From Primula veris (lineage: Eukaryota > Streptophyta > Magnoliopsida > Ericales > Primulaceae), in assembly GCA_963682055.1 (NCBI GenBank), contig OY821749.1:2778336-2842335 (forward strand): DNA of 64,000 nucleotides, in the 5' to 3' direction. Shown here one piece after another: positions 1-10,611 of the stretch (its first letter is position 1; every line of letters begins with the position of its first letter). The position numbers and the translations under genes are program-made. The notes beneath the pieces are model-generated. The model did no database searches and was not told the origin of the DNA. It saw nothing but the letters and a program-made list of their open reading frames with translations.

Positions 1-1
1 G

Positions 2-547
2 GATCTTGTTGTAGGTTGTTCAAATGCCGAGGTTTTGTCATTAGCTGACCATTCAGTAGAGGCTATTGATTGTAACTTGAATTCGCTGAAGCCATTTGTT
101 AAGTTGGTCGAGTTGGAGCTTTTCCCCAAACTTCTCTTTCATGGATGGAAGCTAATGCCGTATTTGCTAACAAATGCACCTAATCTTGAATTGCTAGTCT
201 TTGGAAAAGAGTTTAAGACATTCAAAGGGTGCTATTGCATATTTTTGCGGCATATGAGACAATGTCGTGCTGCCCGTGCATGGTTAGCGTCAAACCTTCA
301 AAGGGTAAGATTTGAAACATTTAATGGGGAAGACGATGAACTAAAGCTCGTGAAATATTTTTTGAACAATGCAAAAGGATTAAGGAATATTGAAATCAAG
401 ATGTTGTCTGAAGAGATGTTGGTTGAGACCGTGCCGAAACTAGAGGCTATGCAGCAGAGGTCAAAGAAGTCTAATGTAGAATTTAAATTCAGAGTACTTG
501 CAGAATGGGAAGAAGAAAATGACCGGCCTTATGACATGAGAGAATAG
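2..547 (+). CDS. F-box/LRR/FBD-type protein, C-terminal part (5' end outside window)
   Basis: This is an open frame running from the window edge to a TAG stop at 545-547, about 181 residues. The first half has leucine-rich-repeat character (LVELELFPKL, LMPYLLTNAPNLELL). The second half matches the FBD domain that closes plant F-box/LRR proteins: an RVRFETFNGEDDELKLV stretch, then FLNNAKGLRNIEIKML, ending VEFKFRV. Proteins of this family are presumed substrate receptors of SCF ubiquitin ligases, with the F-box at the N-terminus recruiting SKP1. That part lies upstream of the window, so the F-box itself is not seen. The frame is open before the first possible start, so no start codon is called. 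Family assignment is firm; the individual gene and substrate are unknown. Confidence 0.85.
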   Translation, partial: DLVVGCSNAEVLSLADHSVEAIDCNLNSLKPFVKLVELELFPKLLFHGWKLMPYLLTNAPNLELLVFGKEFKTFKGCYCIFLRHMRQCRAARAWLASNLQRVRFETFNGEDDELKLVKYFLNNAKGLRNIEIKMLSEEMLVETVPKLEAMQQRSKKSNVEFKFRVLAEWEEENDRPYDMRE

Positions 548-904
548 TTATGAAGTTTGCGACGATAGAAGCCATCGAGAGATCGATTGTTTCTACCTGC
601 GTCCGTGAACTTAAAGTAATGTCCATGTTTCTTTAAATAATTTGTGACAGTAATTTTTTTCGTTAATGCTAAAGCAGCTGATGAATTTCTCAGAGTATTT
701 CGTAGGTGGAAGTGGTATTAGGTTTATTCTATCTATGAAGTTATTTCATTGTGGTTTGGAACTAGACGTATTATTTGGTCTTTCAAATGTTCCATGGACA
801 ATCTTTTTATCCTTGCAGTGTCACTGAACAAAATCTGCTAGGACAAAGCAGTGAATTTTTCAAAACTATAATCCTTCGTTAAATTTTTAGCGTGTACTAA
901 TGTT
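548..904. other. 3' flank of the FBD gene, no gene seen
   Basis: AT-rich sequence with no supported reading frame. It presumably includes the 3' untranslated region of the FBD gene. Its last 16 bases (889-904) are the left copy of a target-site duplication. Confidence 0.5.
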
Positions 905-1296
905 TTTTTTTAAAGCAAAAGAGGCATATCATTTCATTTCAAAATCGGGACCTAACTCAGTACAATCATTCATACAGTACAATACGAAAATAAGTACAAT
1001 GTTAGATCATAACCACATGCTACTGTGTAGCAGTCTAAATTCACCCTACACAAAATATATCTAAGTACAACCAAAGTAGGCAAATAATATAAACTTCACT
1101 AATTGCAAGCTACTTCGACATCATTAGAGCCAAACATAACACTTTTTTTCTCTTCATCGCCATATAATATCAGAACGCATGGGCCTACACCCCATAACTT
1201 TCCAATTCATACATGCCGATTTATACCAGCAAAAACCAACTAACTATCACGATAAGACTAGTTTATAATCTCTATTGCAAACAATTACTTCTTTGT
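905..1296 (-). mobile_element. Retroposed transcript fragment (processed retrocopy) with 16-bp target-site duplication
   Basis: The 392-bp segment is flanked by a perfect 16-bp direct repeat, AGCGTGTACTAATGTT, at 889-904 and 1297-1312. Read on the minus strand it ends in a run of A directly before the left copy. That is the signature of an RNA copied into DNA by LINE machinery. No protein similarity was recognised; the sequence resembles an mRNA 3' untranslated region. A SINE is less likely because I see no clear A-box and B-box pair. Confidence 0.7.
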
Positions 1297-1312
1297 AGCG
1301 TGTACTAATGTT

Positions 1313-2993
1313 ATTCATATACAGTGTTAAGTAGAAAATAAAAAAGAGCGTTTTTCATGCATTTTTTGTGGCACGTCGCGAAAACGTTGTGGTTGTGATT
1401 GTGGTTATACATTTTGCTTGATCATATTTCTATCTTACGAATATTACACGAGAGGAGCTTGAGAAATGAGAGTGGAAGTTCAGCTGTTGTTTTAGTTTAA
1501 CTCAAGAGTTGATTTTGAATTCGTTGTCACTTCTGAACATTTCGTATTGCAGGTTGAAGCACATATTCAAACCTAATTTCTCTTATAATTAATTACTTGA
1601 AATATAATGACTTAATGAGAATGGTCCTAGGCATTGGTTAGCTTTTCCCTAATGCGGAGATGAATGATGATGAGATCTCAGCCGATGATTGAACGATTTC
1701 GGAAAACATTAAATAAGCAATGGTGCTATAAGGTAACCCGTCATGACTGATCCAAAGTGAAAGTGTGAAGCCGAATCCAGATAATTAACAATTTGCTTTA
1801 TCTTTGAATCTTAATCTAAATCTCCTGAACCATACCAACTCGACCAACAGATTGGTTAGGGTTAATGATTTACATTTTCCCCTTACAGCCGAAAAGAATT
1901 GAGACAATGAAGGTGACGTAAATGATTAATTTTGGTTCTTGAAGTTGCGTTTCTTCGTAATATTAATGAAGACGAAGCAAGCTGATCGTTTGTTTTATAC
2001 GGTATTAGTGTAGTTTTTACTGCCTGACTTTTTGGATATATTATTAAAAAGAATGTAGTAAAAACTAAGACCTATTATGGCAACAAGGCATCTTAATTTT
2101 ATGGTAGATGATTTTACAAATTAAGAACAACACTTGTTTTCATTTCTTTTCATATAAAATTGGGAGAAAGAAAATGCAGACTAAAGGACCAAAGAGTTTA
2201 CCAATGTTTTTTTTTTCTTTTTGGACTTCATCCCGTGAGTTCAATATCTTAAACACATAACTTTGAAAACAATATAAATTTCATACCGAGTAAAACACTA
2301 TTCAAGACAAATGGTATCCTAATATTTAATTTGTAATTATGTTAACATGAGTGGACTTATTTGAGTAATATAAAACTGTAGTGCGAGAGAAACAAGTCAA
2401 AAAGCTAATAGCGCACTTAATTTGAATGATATTTTTATTGTGTAAACAGAAATTTTTTTTGCCAAAATGGCATAAAGTTTAGAGCAGTTAGAGCCGAATA
2501 GTGGAGCATACTCCTTTTTTTCGCCATGAAAACGTATATAAAGGTGACGGTAAAGTGTGTTTTACAAATTAACAAGTCCACATCTCACTTTTGATATAAC
2601 CAAAAAGTATGATACAACGCCGAAGCCGAATCATGAAATATAATTTTTGAAATTGGTATCATTTCCCGAAAATGTTAAATTATTGTTGACGAACTGAGCA
2701 GTTAACTCAAGGCGAGCACTTCGTAGTTCTACAGGGACTTTGAAGTTTTAACTCCTTGTTAGTAGTTTTGCGCTCGACCAAGTTTCATTCACTGAACAAC
2801 CGAGGAAGAACTTTATTTCGAAATTTATCTTTAAAAACAGTATAAGCTCTTTTAGGTTCTAATTTTTTATAGATTAATACCTCTCACTTTTCAATGAAAT
2901 ATACTGGACATCTTCTATGAAACTAAGAAATAGACCATGTATAAAGAAAATGAAATTGTTACAACCTTTATTCGTGTAGCCGCCGCACTCCAC
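1313..2993. other. Intergenic, nothing recognised
   Basis: No coding region, RNA gene or clear repeat was found on either strand. The frames are short and closed by many stops. Confidence 0.5.
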
Positions 2994-3200
2994 GGCTTGT
3001 TTGGTTGCAACTTTTTTAAGCAGAGAAGCTGGAGTTTTTGAGGTTTAGGGGGAAAAACTACGTACATTCATCTTAAAGCTTCTAGCTTATTAAGTCAAAC
3101 AAGAAAACACCAGTTTTTAATGCAATCAGCCAAATGAGTCCAGAGTTTCAGCAGAACAGCAAAAAAAACGAAGCTTATTAGCTGCAACCAAATAAGACTC
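2994..3200. mobile_element. MITE with TTGTTTGGTTGCA-type inverted ends
   Basis: The left end reads GGCTTGTTTGGTTGCAAC. The right end, reverse complemented, reads CTTATTTGGTTGCAGC. Inside, AGAAGCTGGAG and CTTCTAGCTTA continue the inverted match. Ends of this kind are common in plant PIF/Harbinger or hAT MITEs. The element at 56287-56523 has closely similar ends. No clean target-site duplication could be read here. Confidence 0.55.
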
Positions 3201-3863
3201 GGCATCTAAGCTGGTTTATTTGGAAATGGAATGATTTTATATTTTATTCACATAACAATACTTCTAGTTTATCCAATTTTAAAGAAATAATTGCTCTTAG
3301 GCTGAGCAACAAATAAAAATACATCTTATTAGCAGAATAACAAGAAAAAAATTGCTGAGTCAGAAAGTTGCAACAAGTCTTAATCTATCTTTTGTAAGCA
3401 TTCTACTTTTGGATTTATTCTCTCTCTTTCATTTGAAGTTTATTTTCACGTTCAGAATCCACTAGTCTATATATTAGCCAAGTCTTTAGGACTTAACAGT
3501 CAACCAAAGAGATTCTCTTGCTCTAAGAAAGATGATTTTTATGCCAAATTTTAGGTGGACAGGTAATACATTCAAATCAATAACATATTTAGGTTCAGTT
3601 AGTTCATAAATTGTCGGAGTCATAAGTGTAGGGGCCAATACCACCTGTTTTATTAGTAAAATCCATTTATGTTTCTCTTATTTTTTGACTTAGGTATTTT
3701 TTAATTGTGTGATGTGACCAATTACTAAATTAGGTGGGAAATCTAACTACTCTTATCTTATAAATTACAAATGAAGTCAAGACATAGTACACAACTTAGA
3801 TCGCCAAAACATATAAACAGATGGTACATATTTGATGTATATGCACAAAAGAAGCATAAACAA
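3201..3863. other. Intergenic, nothing recognised
   Basis: AT-rich DNA with no supported gene or repeat before the SINE insertion site. Confidence 0.5.
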
Positions 3864-3877
3864 GGTAAAGACTAAAC

Positions 3878-4006
3878 GAGCAAGTGGTTGGTAGCCACGT
3901 GGTTGTTACCCGAGTATACCACGCTCACCACCAGGGTTCGAACCCTGTCGCCTGCAAGTTTCGCAGGTTTTCCTCCAAAGGAGGAATAAAAAAAAAAAAA
4001 AAAAAA
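3878..4006 (+). mobile_element. tRNA-derived SINE, full length with target-site duplication
   Basis: The body starts with an RNA polymerase III A-box-like stretch (TGGTTGGTAGCCACGTGG, about 3885). It carries a perfect B-box, GGTTCGAACCC, at 3935-3945, has a CCTCC/GGAGG hairpin near 3971-3984 and ends in about 18 A residues. Identical 14-bp copies of GGTAAAGACTAAAC flank it at 3864-3877 and 4007-4020, which is the LINE-type insertion signature. It is not a tRNA gene because no cloverleaf can be drawn from it. Confidence 0.9.
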
Positions 4007-4020
4007 GGTAAAGACTAAAC

Positions 4021-5080
4021 ATCAATTATGCCAAAGTGGTTTAGAATAGGACAATATAACTCCTCAAATCTGAACTTTTCATAAATATATGTGGAGTAAC
4101 ATTGTTACTCAGACACATAATGTTAACATCTCCAAACTAGAAGCTGTAGAAGGCATTCTCGCTTAGGCAACTAACATATATATCCAATTAGGGTAATCAT
4201 CGATAATTGTAAATCGAATGTTTAGCTATTTAACGGCTACGCATGTAAAACAGCGGGTAAGGTTTTTGGGTTGAAAATTTCGTGAGAAAATGCATTTTCC
4301 GGTTACTTAAAGAGTGATATCCAACAAAACTTCTTAATCTGGTTTTCTTTATGTGACTCGGTGACTGTGACTGTGACATGTAGCTGAAAAAATAATCCCC
4401 ATTTTGAGCTGATTAACAAACTAAACCTCAAAACTCGTCAATTATTACCTCACCGTGACATGAAAAAATTTAAAACGCAAAAATCACAAGGAGACAATAG
4501 TCAGTATTCCATCAAACAATTGCGGAGTACTCACTAACTAACTGAGCTGCGGAAGATCTAAATAACACAATTCCTACAATGTTGAGATAAAACATTACTC
4601 CGCATCCCAAATCAAGCTTTCATTCACCAAATTTAACATGCTTTGTAATTTCCTAATCTTAGCATAAGATCAATGATGAGCAAAACAATGACCACGACTA
4701 ATAAGTACACTTTAGTACTTTACTTTCTAGGCATAGCAACATCACACAACAAATGAGCAAATTTGGAGGCTAGATACAGAAATCCTCAACTAGAATCGAT
4801 GAAAGAAGTAACTTCTCAATTTGATGTATAACAACTGTTTTCTAAATCGGAAATTGAATTCATAAGATACGACAAAACAGGTTATATGCTCAACCTAGTT
4901 AACATAAGTAAAGCCCAATTAGTCCCAAACTCCCAAACATAATTACCGAAACAAAAACAAAATAGAAAAAGGCGACACAAGCATTACCACTTTCCTATAT
5001 TTGGCTTCAATCTCCGCGAAAATGTAAATTAGCAACAATGCTGACCAAATTCACGCAAAATCCTCATTTAATATAACCTA
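4021..5080. other. Intergenic, 3' flank of the CIPK gene
   Basis: No gene seen. The right part is expected to contain the 3' untranslated region of the minus-strand kinase gene. Confidence 0.5.
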
Positions 5081-8000
5081 TCATATCTTCGCTTCAATAT
5101 CTGACGAAAACGACGAACCTCCTTCGATACTGGGTATTGGAGCAACTGATTCTCTCTCTCCCTCTCCTCCGACGAGGCTCTGCAAACCAGGCTTCAATTC
5201 AAGATTACAAAACTCCTCATACTCCCTCCTATCCCCAGCCTTTTTCTTAACCTCAATCACGTTCACTAACGGCGTTAACTCGAATATCTCAATGGCTATC
5301 GTCAATGGCCCTCTCACTCCTTCTTTAGACCCTTCCAAGCTCACCCTGCATTCCTTTTTCCTCACGTTGAAGCTCACAATCTTAGCAATTTCTTCCAATT
5401 TCGGTATAATTTGCGACACTGATGCCCTTGAAACAATCCTTTTATAGTCCCCACCTTCCTCAAACAACCCTGATAAATCAAAACCACGTGAAAAGGAAAT
5501 GATATCAAACGCGTTTAAGCTCGCAGGCCTTGGTAAACTCACGGTCCTTCGCATATAGTCCCCTTCAGAATCAGATTCCGACAGAGACGTATCACTTTCT
5601 GCCCCCAAATCTTCCTCATTCTCAACACAACACAACTTGTCGTCCTCGATATAAAAGTTCACCTTTTTAAACCCCTTTTTAAACCACCTCTTGTTCATAA
5701 CATCGGGTAAAGTGATCCTCTTATCGGGATTCGAATCGAGTAAACGACTAAGCAATTTTGACAATTCGGGAGAAAACCACCTCGGGCAACGAAAATCCCC
5801 TTTATATATCTTCCTATACATAGCCATTATATTCTGATCTTGAAAAGGCAAATAACCAGCCATTAACACAAAAAGAATGATGCCACAAGACCAAACGTCC
5901 ACCTTAGAACCGTCGTAGCCCTTCTGGGCTAACACCTCGGGTGCTACGTAGGCAGGGGTCCCACAAAAAGTGTGGAAAAGCCCATCTTGGCGTATCTGAT
6001 CAGATACAGCGGATAAACCAAAATCAGAGACTTTTACATCACCATTTTCATCCAATAATATGTTTTCGGGCTTTAGGTCTCGGTGGTATACTCCACGTTC
6101 GTGACAGAATCTGACGGCTGAGATTAACTGTTGGAAATATTTTCGCGCCACTTCTTCTTTTAAACGGCCTTTGGCGACTTGTTTGAACAATTCACCGCCT
6201 TTTACATATTCCATAATGAAGAATATCTTTGTCTTTGTCGCCATTACTTCAAAAAGTTGCACCACATTTGGGTGGCGGATTCTTCGCAGGATTGAGATCT
6301 CTCGCTTGACCTATCAAATTAAAAAGAGAGACATTTTATCACCGAGTAAAAGGAAGTCGTTATCTAGATACCATAAGAGCTCAAATTAAAAAGCCTTACT
6401 ACTAAAACAACGATAAAAAATGAAGCTTGTAACAAATGCGGAATTATGAATCACTCTTCGTAGATTTCGATTTATAGCCATTCAATCAATATACAAAATA
6501 GGATAGGAAAACCATCATTTAGAGAAACCTATAAGTAACATGTTACTTCAAATTCGGTAAAGAAAAATCAAAATTTAAGCTAATTAATTACTGTAATAAG
6601 AAAAGATAAACCATTACCTAACAAAAGGAATGACCTAGCTACAAAATATCAAATAATACAGAATCTAAAGCAGCCACGATCTTTAAACACTATTTACGGA
6701 AATGGAAGAACACAAAATATTAAAGTTTAACTTGTATGCAGACAATCATCAAATAATACAGTAGAATATAAAGCAACCACGATCTTTAAAGCTCAAACAC
6801 TGTTTACGGAAATGGATTTAAGAACACAAAATATCAAATTTCTGCTTGTAGCCAGACAACAATCATCATATAAGAATAACATATAAAGCAGATTATTAAT
6901 AAAATAGCTAAGTAAATGGTCCTTCAAAGTTAATCAAAATTCAAACTAAAGCAAATCGAAAAGAAAAAGCAAATCATTACCCAACGAAAGTAAATCCTTA
7001 CCTAGCCACAGAGGATCCAAAATTTACTACAATTTCAAAAGAGACAACCTTTTATACAAATATTTACAGAAATGCATTTCAAAACAACAAATCAAATTTC
7101 TTGTTATATCCATGCAATCAAACTAAGCACTAATACAAAAAATATCAAACAATTAATCAAAATTTACAGGAATCTAAAGCAACCACACTCTTCATTCAAT
7201 TATTTCCAGAAATGCATTTCAATACAAAAAAGCAAGTTTCATGTTATACCCATACAACCAAATCAAATTACCACCAAAAAATACAAACAATTTGTAAAAT
7301 TTACTACTGTAATCTAAAGCAAGCATGATCTTCATACAAGTGTTTACAAAAATGCATTTCAAAACAATTAGTAAAATTTCTTCTCATACCCATACAATCA
7401 AATCAAATTACCACCCAAAAATTCAAACAATTAGTATAAATTACTACTATAATATAAAACAGACACGATCTTCATACAAGTGTTTCCAGAAATGCACTTC
7501 AAAACCATAAATCAAATTTCTTCATACCCATACAATCAAATAAGCATTACTACCAAAAAGATTCAAACAAATAATATAACTTACTAGAATCTTAAAAAGC
7601 CACGATCTTTATACAATAAATTAAATTTCTTTTCATACCCATCAAACTAAGCATTAATGCCGGGAAAAAAAATCAACAATTAACAAAACTTACTAGAATT
7701 TTAAAAGGCCACAATCTTCATACTATATACAGTATCCATTTTTTCTGTATGTATATCCAATCAAATCACTTCCATGCCAAAAAGAATAACAAAAGTCACA
7801 ATCTTTGTACAACAAATAAAATTCCTAACTTTGAAAAATAAATTCCCATCAACAACAATAAGACCCAAACTCAAAAAAATATACATATACATCAATTTTC
7901 TTGTCATGCCTATACAATTAAACACATCAATGACAAAAAGCATCTAAAAAGCCACAATCTTTGTACAATAAATCAAATTACTAACTATACCCATAAATTA

Positions 8001-8532
8001 ATTCCCATCAACAACACAAAGGACCCAAACTAAAAAAAAACAATTTTCTTGTTATGCCTCTACAATCAAATCACATCAATGTCAAAAATAATCTAAAAAA
8101 AACCACAAACTTTGTACATAAAACAAATTCCTAACTTATATAAACTAGATTCCCATCAACAACAAAAAGAGCCAAACTCAAAAAAAATAAAAAAATTCAC
8201 ATCAATGCCAAACAAAATCAAAAAATTAACAAAACTTGCTAGAATCCAAACAAGCCACAATCTATATACAATAAATCAAATTCCTAACTATACCCACAAA
8301 TTAAATTTCCATCAACAACAAAAGAACCCAAACTCAAAAAAAAAAATGAATTTTTTTTTACCTGAGCAATAAGGCCAGATTTCAAAATTTTATCTTTCTC
8401 AATAACTTTAACAGCAACACATTGTCCAGAGATGAGATTACGAGCATGATAAACCTTAGCAAATGTTCCATGGCCAAGAAGCTTTCCCATCTCATAACGC
8501 CCCATCAGCATTTCCTTCTTATTTGTCGCCAT
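5081..8532 (-). CDS. CIPK12/19: CBL-interacting protein kinase, CIPK12/19 type (SnRK3), two exons
   Basis: A serine/threonine kinase that is activated by calcium-loaded CBL sensors and phosphorylates membrane transporters and other targets. Exon 1 is 8532-8362 (57 codons) and exon 2 is 6310-5081, giving 466 residues. The splice is CAG|GTAAAA to GATAG|GTC, in phase 0. Visible features: glycine loop GHGTFAKV, lysine in VAVKVI (about residue 43), catalytic [15 protein letters not shown] and APEV, the family-typical activation loop, then a regulatory half with the NAF motif NAFDIISFS that binds CBLs, followed by a PPI-like region. The product is of normal length and intact. The closest Arabidopsis relatives by memory are CIPK12, 18 and 19, which are intronless, so the 2,051-bp intron here is unusual. 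The start is the only ATG in frame before the kinase domain. Confidence 0.95.
6660..8340. repeat. Degenerate tandem repeat array filling the CIPK intron
   Basis: A unit of roughly 100-155 bp recurs. The marker CCACGATCTT, or a close variant, is found near 6674, 6778, 7183, 7325, 7464, 7601, 7709, 7798, 7952, 8103 and 8254. In the central part the unit is regular: GAAATGCATTTCAA-type sites sit about 140 bp apart near 7070, 7210, 7350 and 7489. The copies have drifted and vary in length. The plus strand is poor in G. The array stops just before exon 1. Confidence 0.8.
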
Positions 8533-8719
8533 TTTTTTTTTTATTTTTTTTTTATTGAGAAAAAAAATAAGATTGTGTTTTTTTTTTTTGTTTCTTAAGT
8601 AGGGTTTGGTCCTTTGGTTTGTGTCCCCATTTTTGTGTTTGGGGATCTGTGATTGTTTTTTGGTTTTGTTGTATATTTGTGGTGAAAAACAAAAAAAAAA
8701 TTTGAAGTAGCTGTTGTTG

Positions 8720-8729
8720 GGTATATATG
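8720..8729 (-). promoter_or_regulatory. Possible TATA box of the CIPK gene
   Basis: ACATATATAC on the minus strand lies about 190 bp upstream of the kinase start codon. Between them is a T/A-rich leader. Position and sequence fit a TATA element, but many AT-rich stretches would pass the same test. Confidence 0.35.
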
Positions 8730-8790
8730 TACATGTGTGTATAGAGGACAGCTGTTTATGGGGTAATAAGGAAATAATAATACTAATCTC

Positions 8791-9069
8791 AATCGAATTT
8801 TTTAAAAGTTAATGACATAGTTCAAATGTTAAACTATATAAACAAATTTTAAAATTTTATATTTCAACAATTTAGAAACGATATATTTGACGGTCAAATT
8901 TGCACGTAGATAACTCACTCTGTCCCAGAATACTGAGACTCTGTGTATTTACGTGCAACTTTGACCGGCAAATATATCGTATTTAAATTATTGAAATGTA
9001 AAATTTTTAAAAAAAATTCATATAATTTAACATTTAAACTATATGATTAATTTTTGAAAAATTCGATTT
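8791..9069. mobile_element. Inside-out composite of two Stowaway-like MITE pieces
   Basis: The segment is one long inverted repeat. Its outer arms are AATCGAATTTTTT and its reverse complement. Unlike the complete copies of this family, the terminal parts (GTCAAATTTGCACGTAG and CTCTGTCCC) meet in the middle near 8930, and the normal central part is at the outside. It looks like two truncated copies joined end to end. Confidence 0.6.
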
Positions 9070-9937
9070 CGACAGCATGTATATAAATTATTTATCAATC
9101 GAAATTATACGTGGAATAGGCCACATAAGCCATGAACTTTTACTGTTTTTTTGTTGGTTTTTGTTTTTGTTGAAAATACAAATATGTTATATATTAATTT
9201 TGAATCAAATACGAGCAGTGCCCACATTTGGTCTGTTAATTTTATAAGATACATGTTTTTTTCAACCACAATTCTATTCGGTAGCATCGTTTGGAAAGTG
9301 GATGTCATCGATACGACCCTCGATTTTTCATGGGTATTTTCACAAAAAATTTTGAAAACACCAATTATTAGATATCACTCGCCCCAATTGCACTACAGTT
9401 TTGCTCAAATTAATACGCTTTTATATTTTGAGGGTAACCATTTAACTTTATACTCATTTCAATTTTTCTATATTATCATCTCTATTCTGACTACCCATAT
9501 ATTTTATTCCTTTTTATTAACCTTTATGTCATTATTTTTACTTCTATTTTCCTTCTTTTCTCTACCTTTTAATAATGAATAATCATAATAATAATAATAA
9601 TAGAATTAGTAATATCAACTCTATCAGGTTTCTAAATACAGCATATTTAAAGAAAAATTCACATCAATTTGGTAATAAAGACCAAAGCAAGATGAACTTC
9701 ATTACTTCAGTAACATAACCACTATGATGAGTGATTTTAATTTTAAAAAAAGATATAAAAAAACAGTGAATGGACTAATATTATAATCAGAAGATGGTGA
9801 AGTTTGTATTGGAAGGAAGAGAATCCTTTAGTGTATATGAAGAATGATTCGAGCAGCAACATCAGTGTCTTCAAACTACCATACATTCTTTAATAAGGCT
9901 CGAACCTTTTAATTAAACTATTTTTAGCGGTTTATAG
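9070..9937. other. Intergenic, no supported gene
   Basis: A 143-codon open frame at 9151-9582 is hydrophobic and T-rich with no recognisable domain, so it was not called. No RNA gene was found. Confidence 0.45.
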
Positions 9938-9960
9938 CCCATTACGCTACTCGTAATGGG
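9938..9960. other. Perfect 9-bp hairpin
   Basis: CCCATTACG and CGTAATGGG are separated by a 5-nt loop. It stands alone with no gene next to it, so its role is unknown. Confidence 0.5.
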
Positions 9961-10375
9961 TTCAGCATGAGTCTAAGTACATACTATATAAACATATAAA
10001 CAAGAGGCATTATATGACTAGTGGATGTTATAACATGAGTCGGTTGTTAAAGTTGTAAGTTTGTTCCTTTCAAAATAAAAATAAAAAAATTGTAAGTTTG
10101 TTAAGGTCATTTAAAAATCACTCATAGTATGCGTGTGTGCTTCTTTTGTTTTCTTTATTTGGAAATTCAATCATTGGTAATTACTGATAATTTGGCATGC
10201 ATTACCTCATTTCATGGCATCTTAAAGAATATTTAGAAGTATAATTCCTTTTTTTGTATTTTAGTTTTACTAAATATGTCGAGCAATGTACATTTCTTAG
10301 TTGGTGCAAAGGAGGATGGTATTTTTGTCGAGAGTTTTGTCGTGAATGTTATATGCAATAATATTATTCATGCTG

Positions 10376-10611
10376 GTAACTAACGGATTGAACATCAAAT
10401 TTAAGTCGATAGAGATACGTGGGTTTGAGTATTTTCTTGAACTCGTATGTCACGTATTTGAATTCCCGCGCATTTTACTTCATACGGGTTATAACGTAAC
10501 TGACGGTTTAAAAAGCAAATTTAAGTCGTTAGATACGTGAGTTTGAGCACTTTCTTGAACTTGTAAATCACGTAACGAATTCCCGCGCATTTGACATACT
10601 ACGGGTTTTAA
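10376..10611. repeat. Tandem duplication of about 120 bp
   Basis: Two adjacent copies, 10376-10495 and 10496-10611, share blocks such as AAATTTAAGTCG, TTTGAGTATTTTCTTGAAC or its variant, AATTCCCGCGCATTT and TACGGGTT. They differ by scattered changes and a short indel. A 64-codon frame spanning part of it is not judged to be coding. Confidence 0.75.

Noticed and set aside
3878..3960. tRNA gene suggested by the GGTTCGAACCC box
   Set aside because: No cloverleaf, an A tail and target-site duplication show a SINE instead.
7072..8372. Several plus-strand frames of 60-86 codons
   Set aside because: They lie in the tandem repeat array of the CIPK intron and repeat one another.
9151..9582. 143-codon open frame
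   Set aside because: Hydrophobic, T-rich composition, no domain, and an overlapping frame on the other strand; fits chance in AT-rich DNA.
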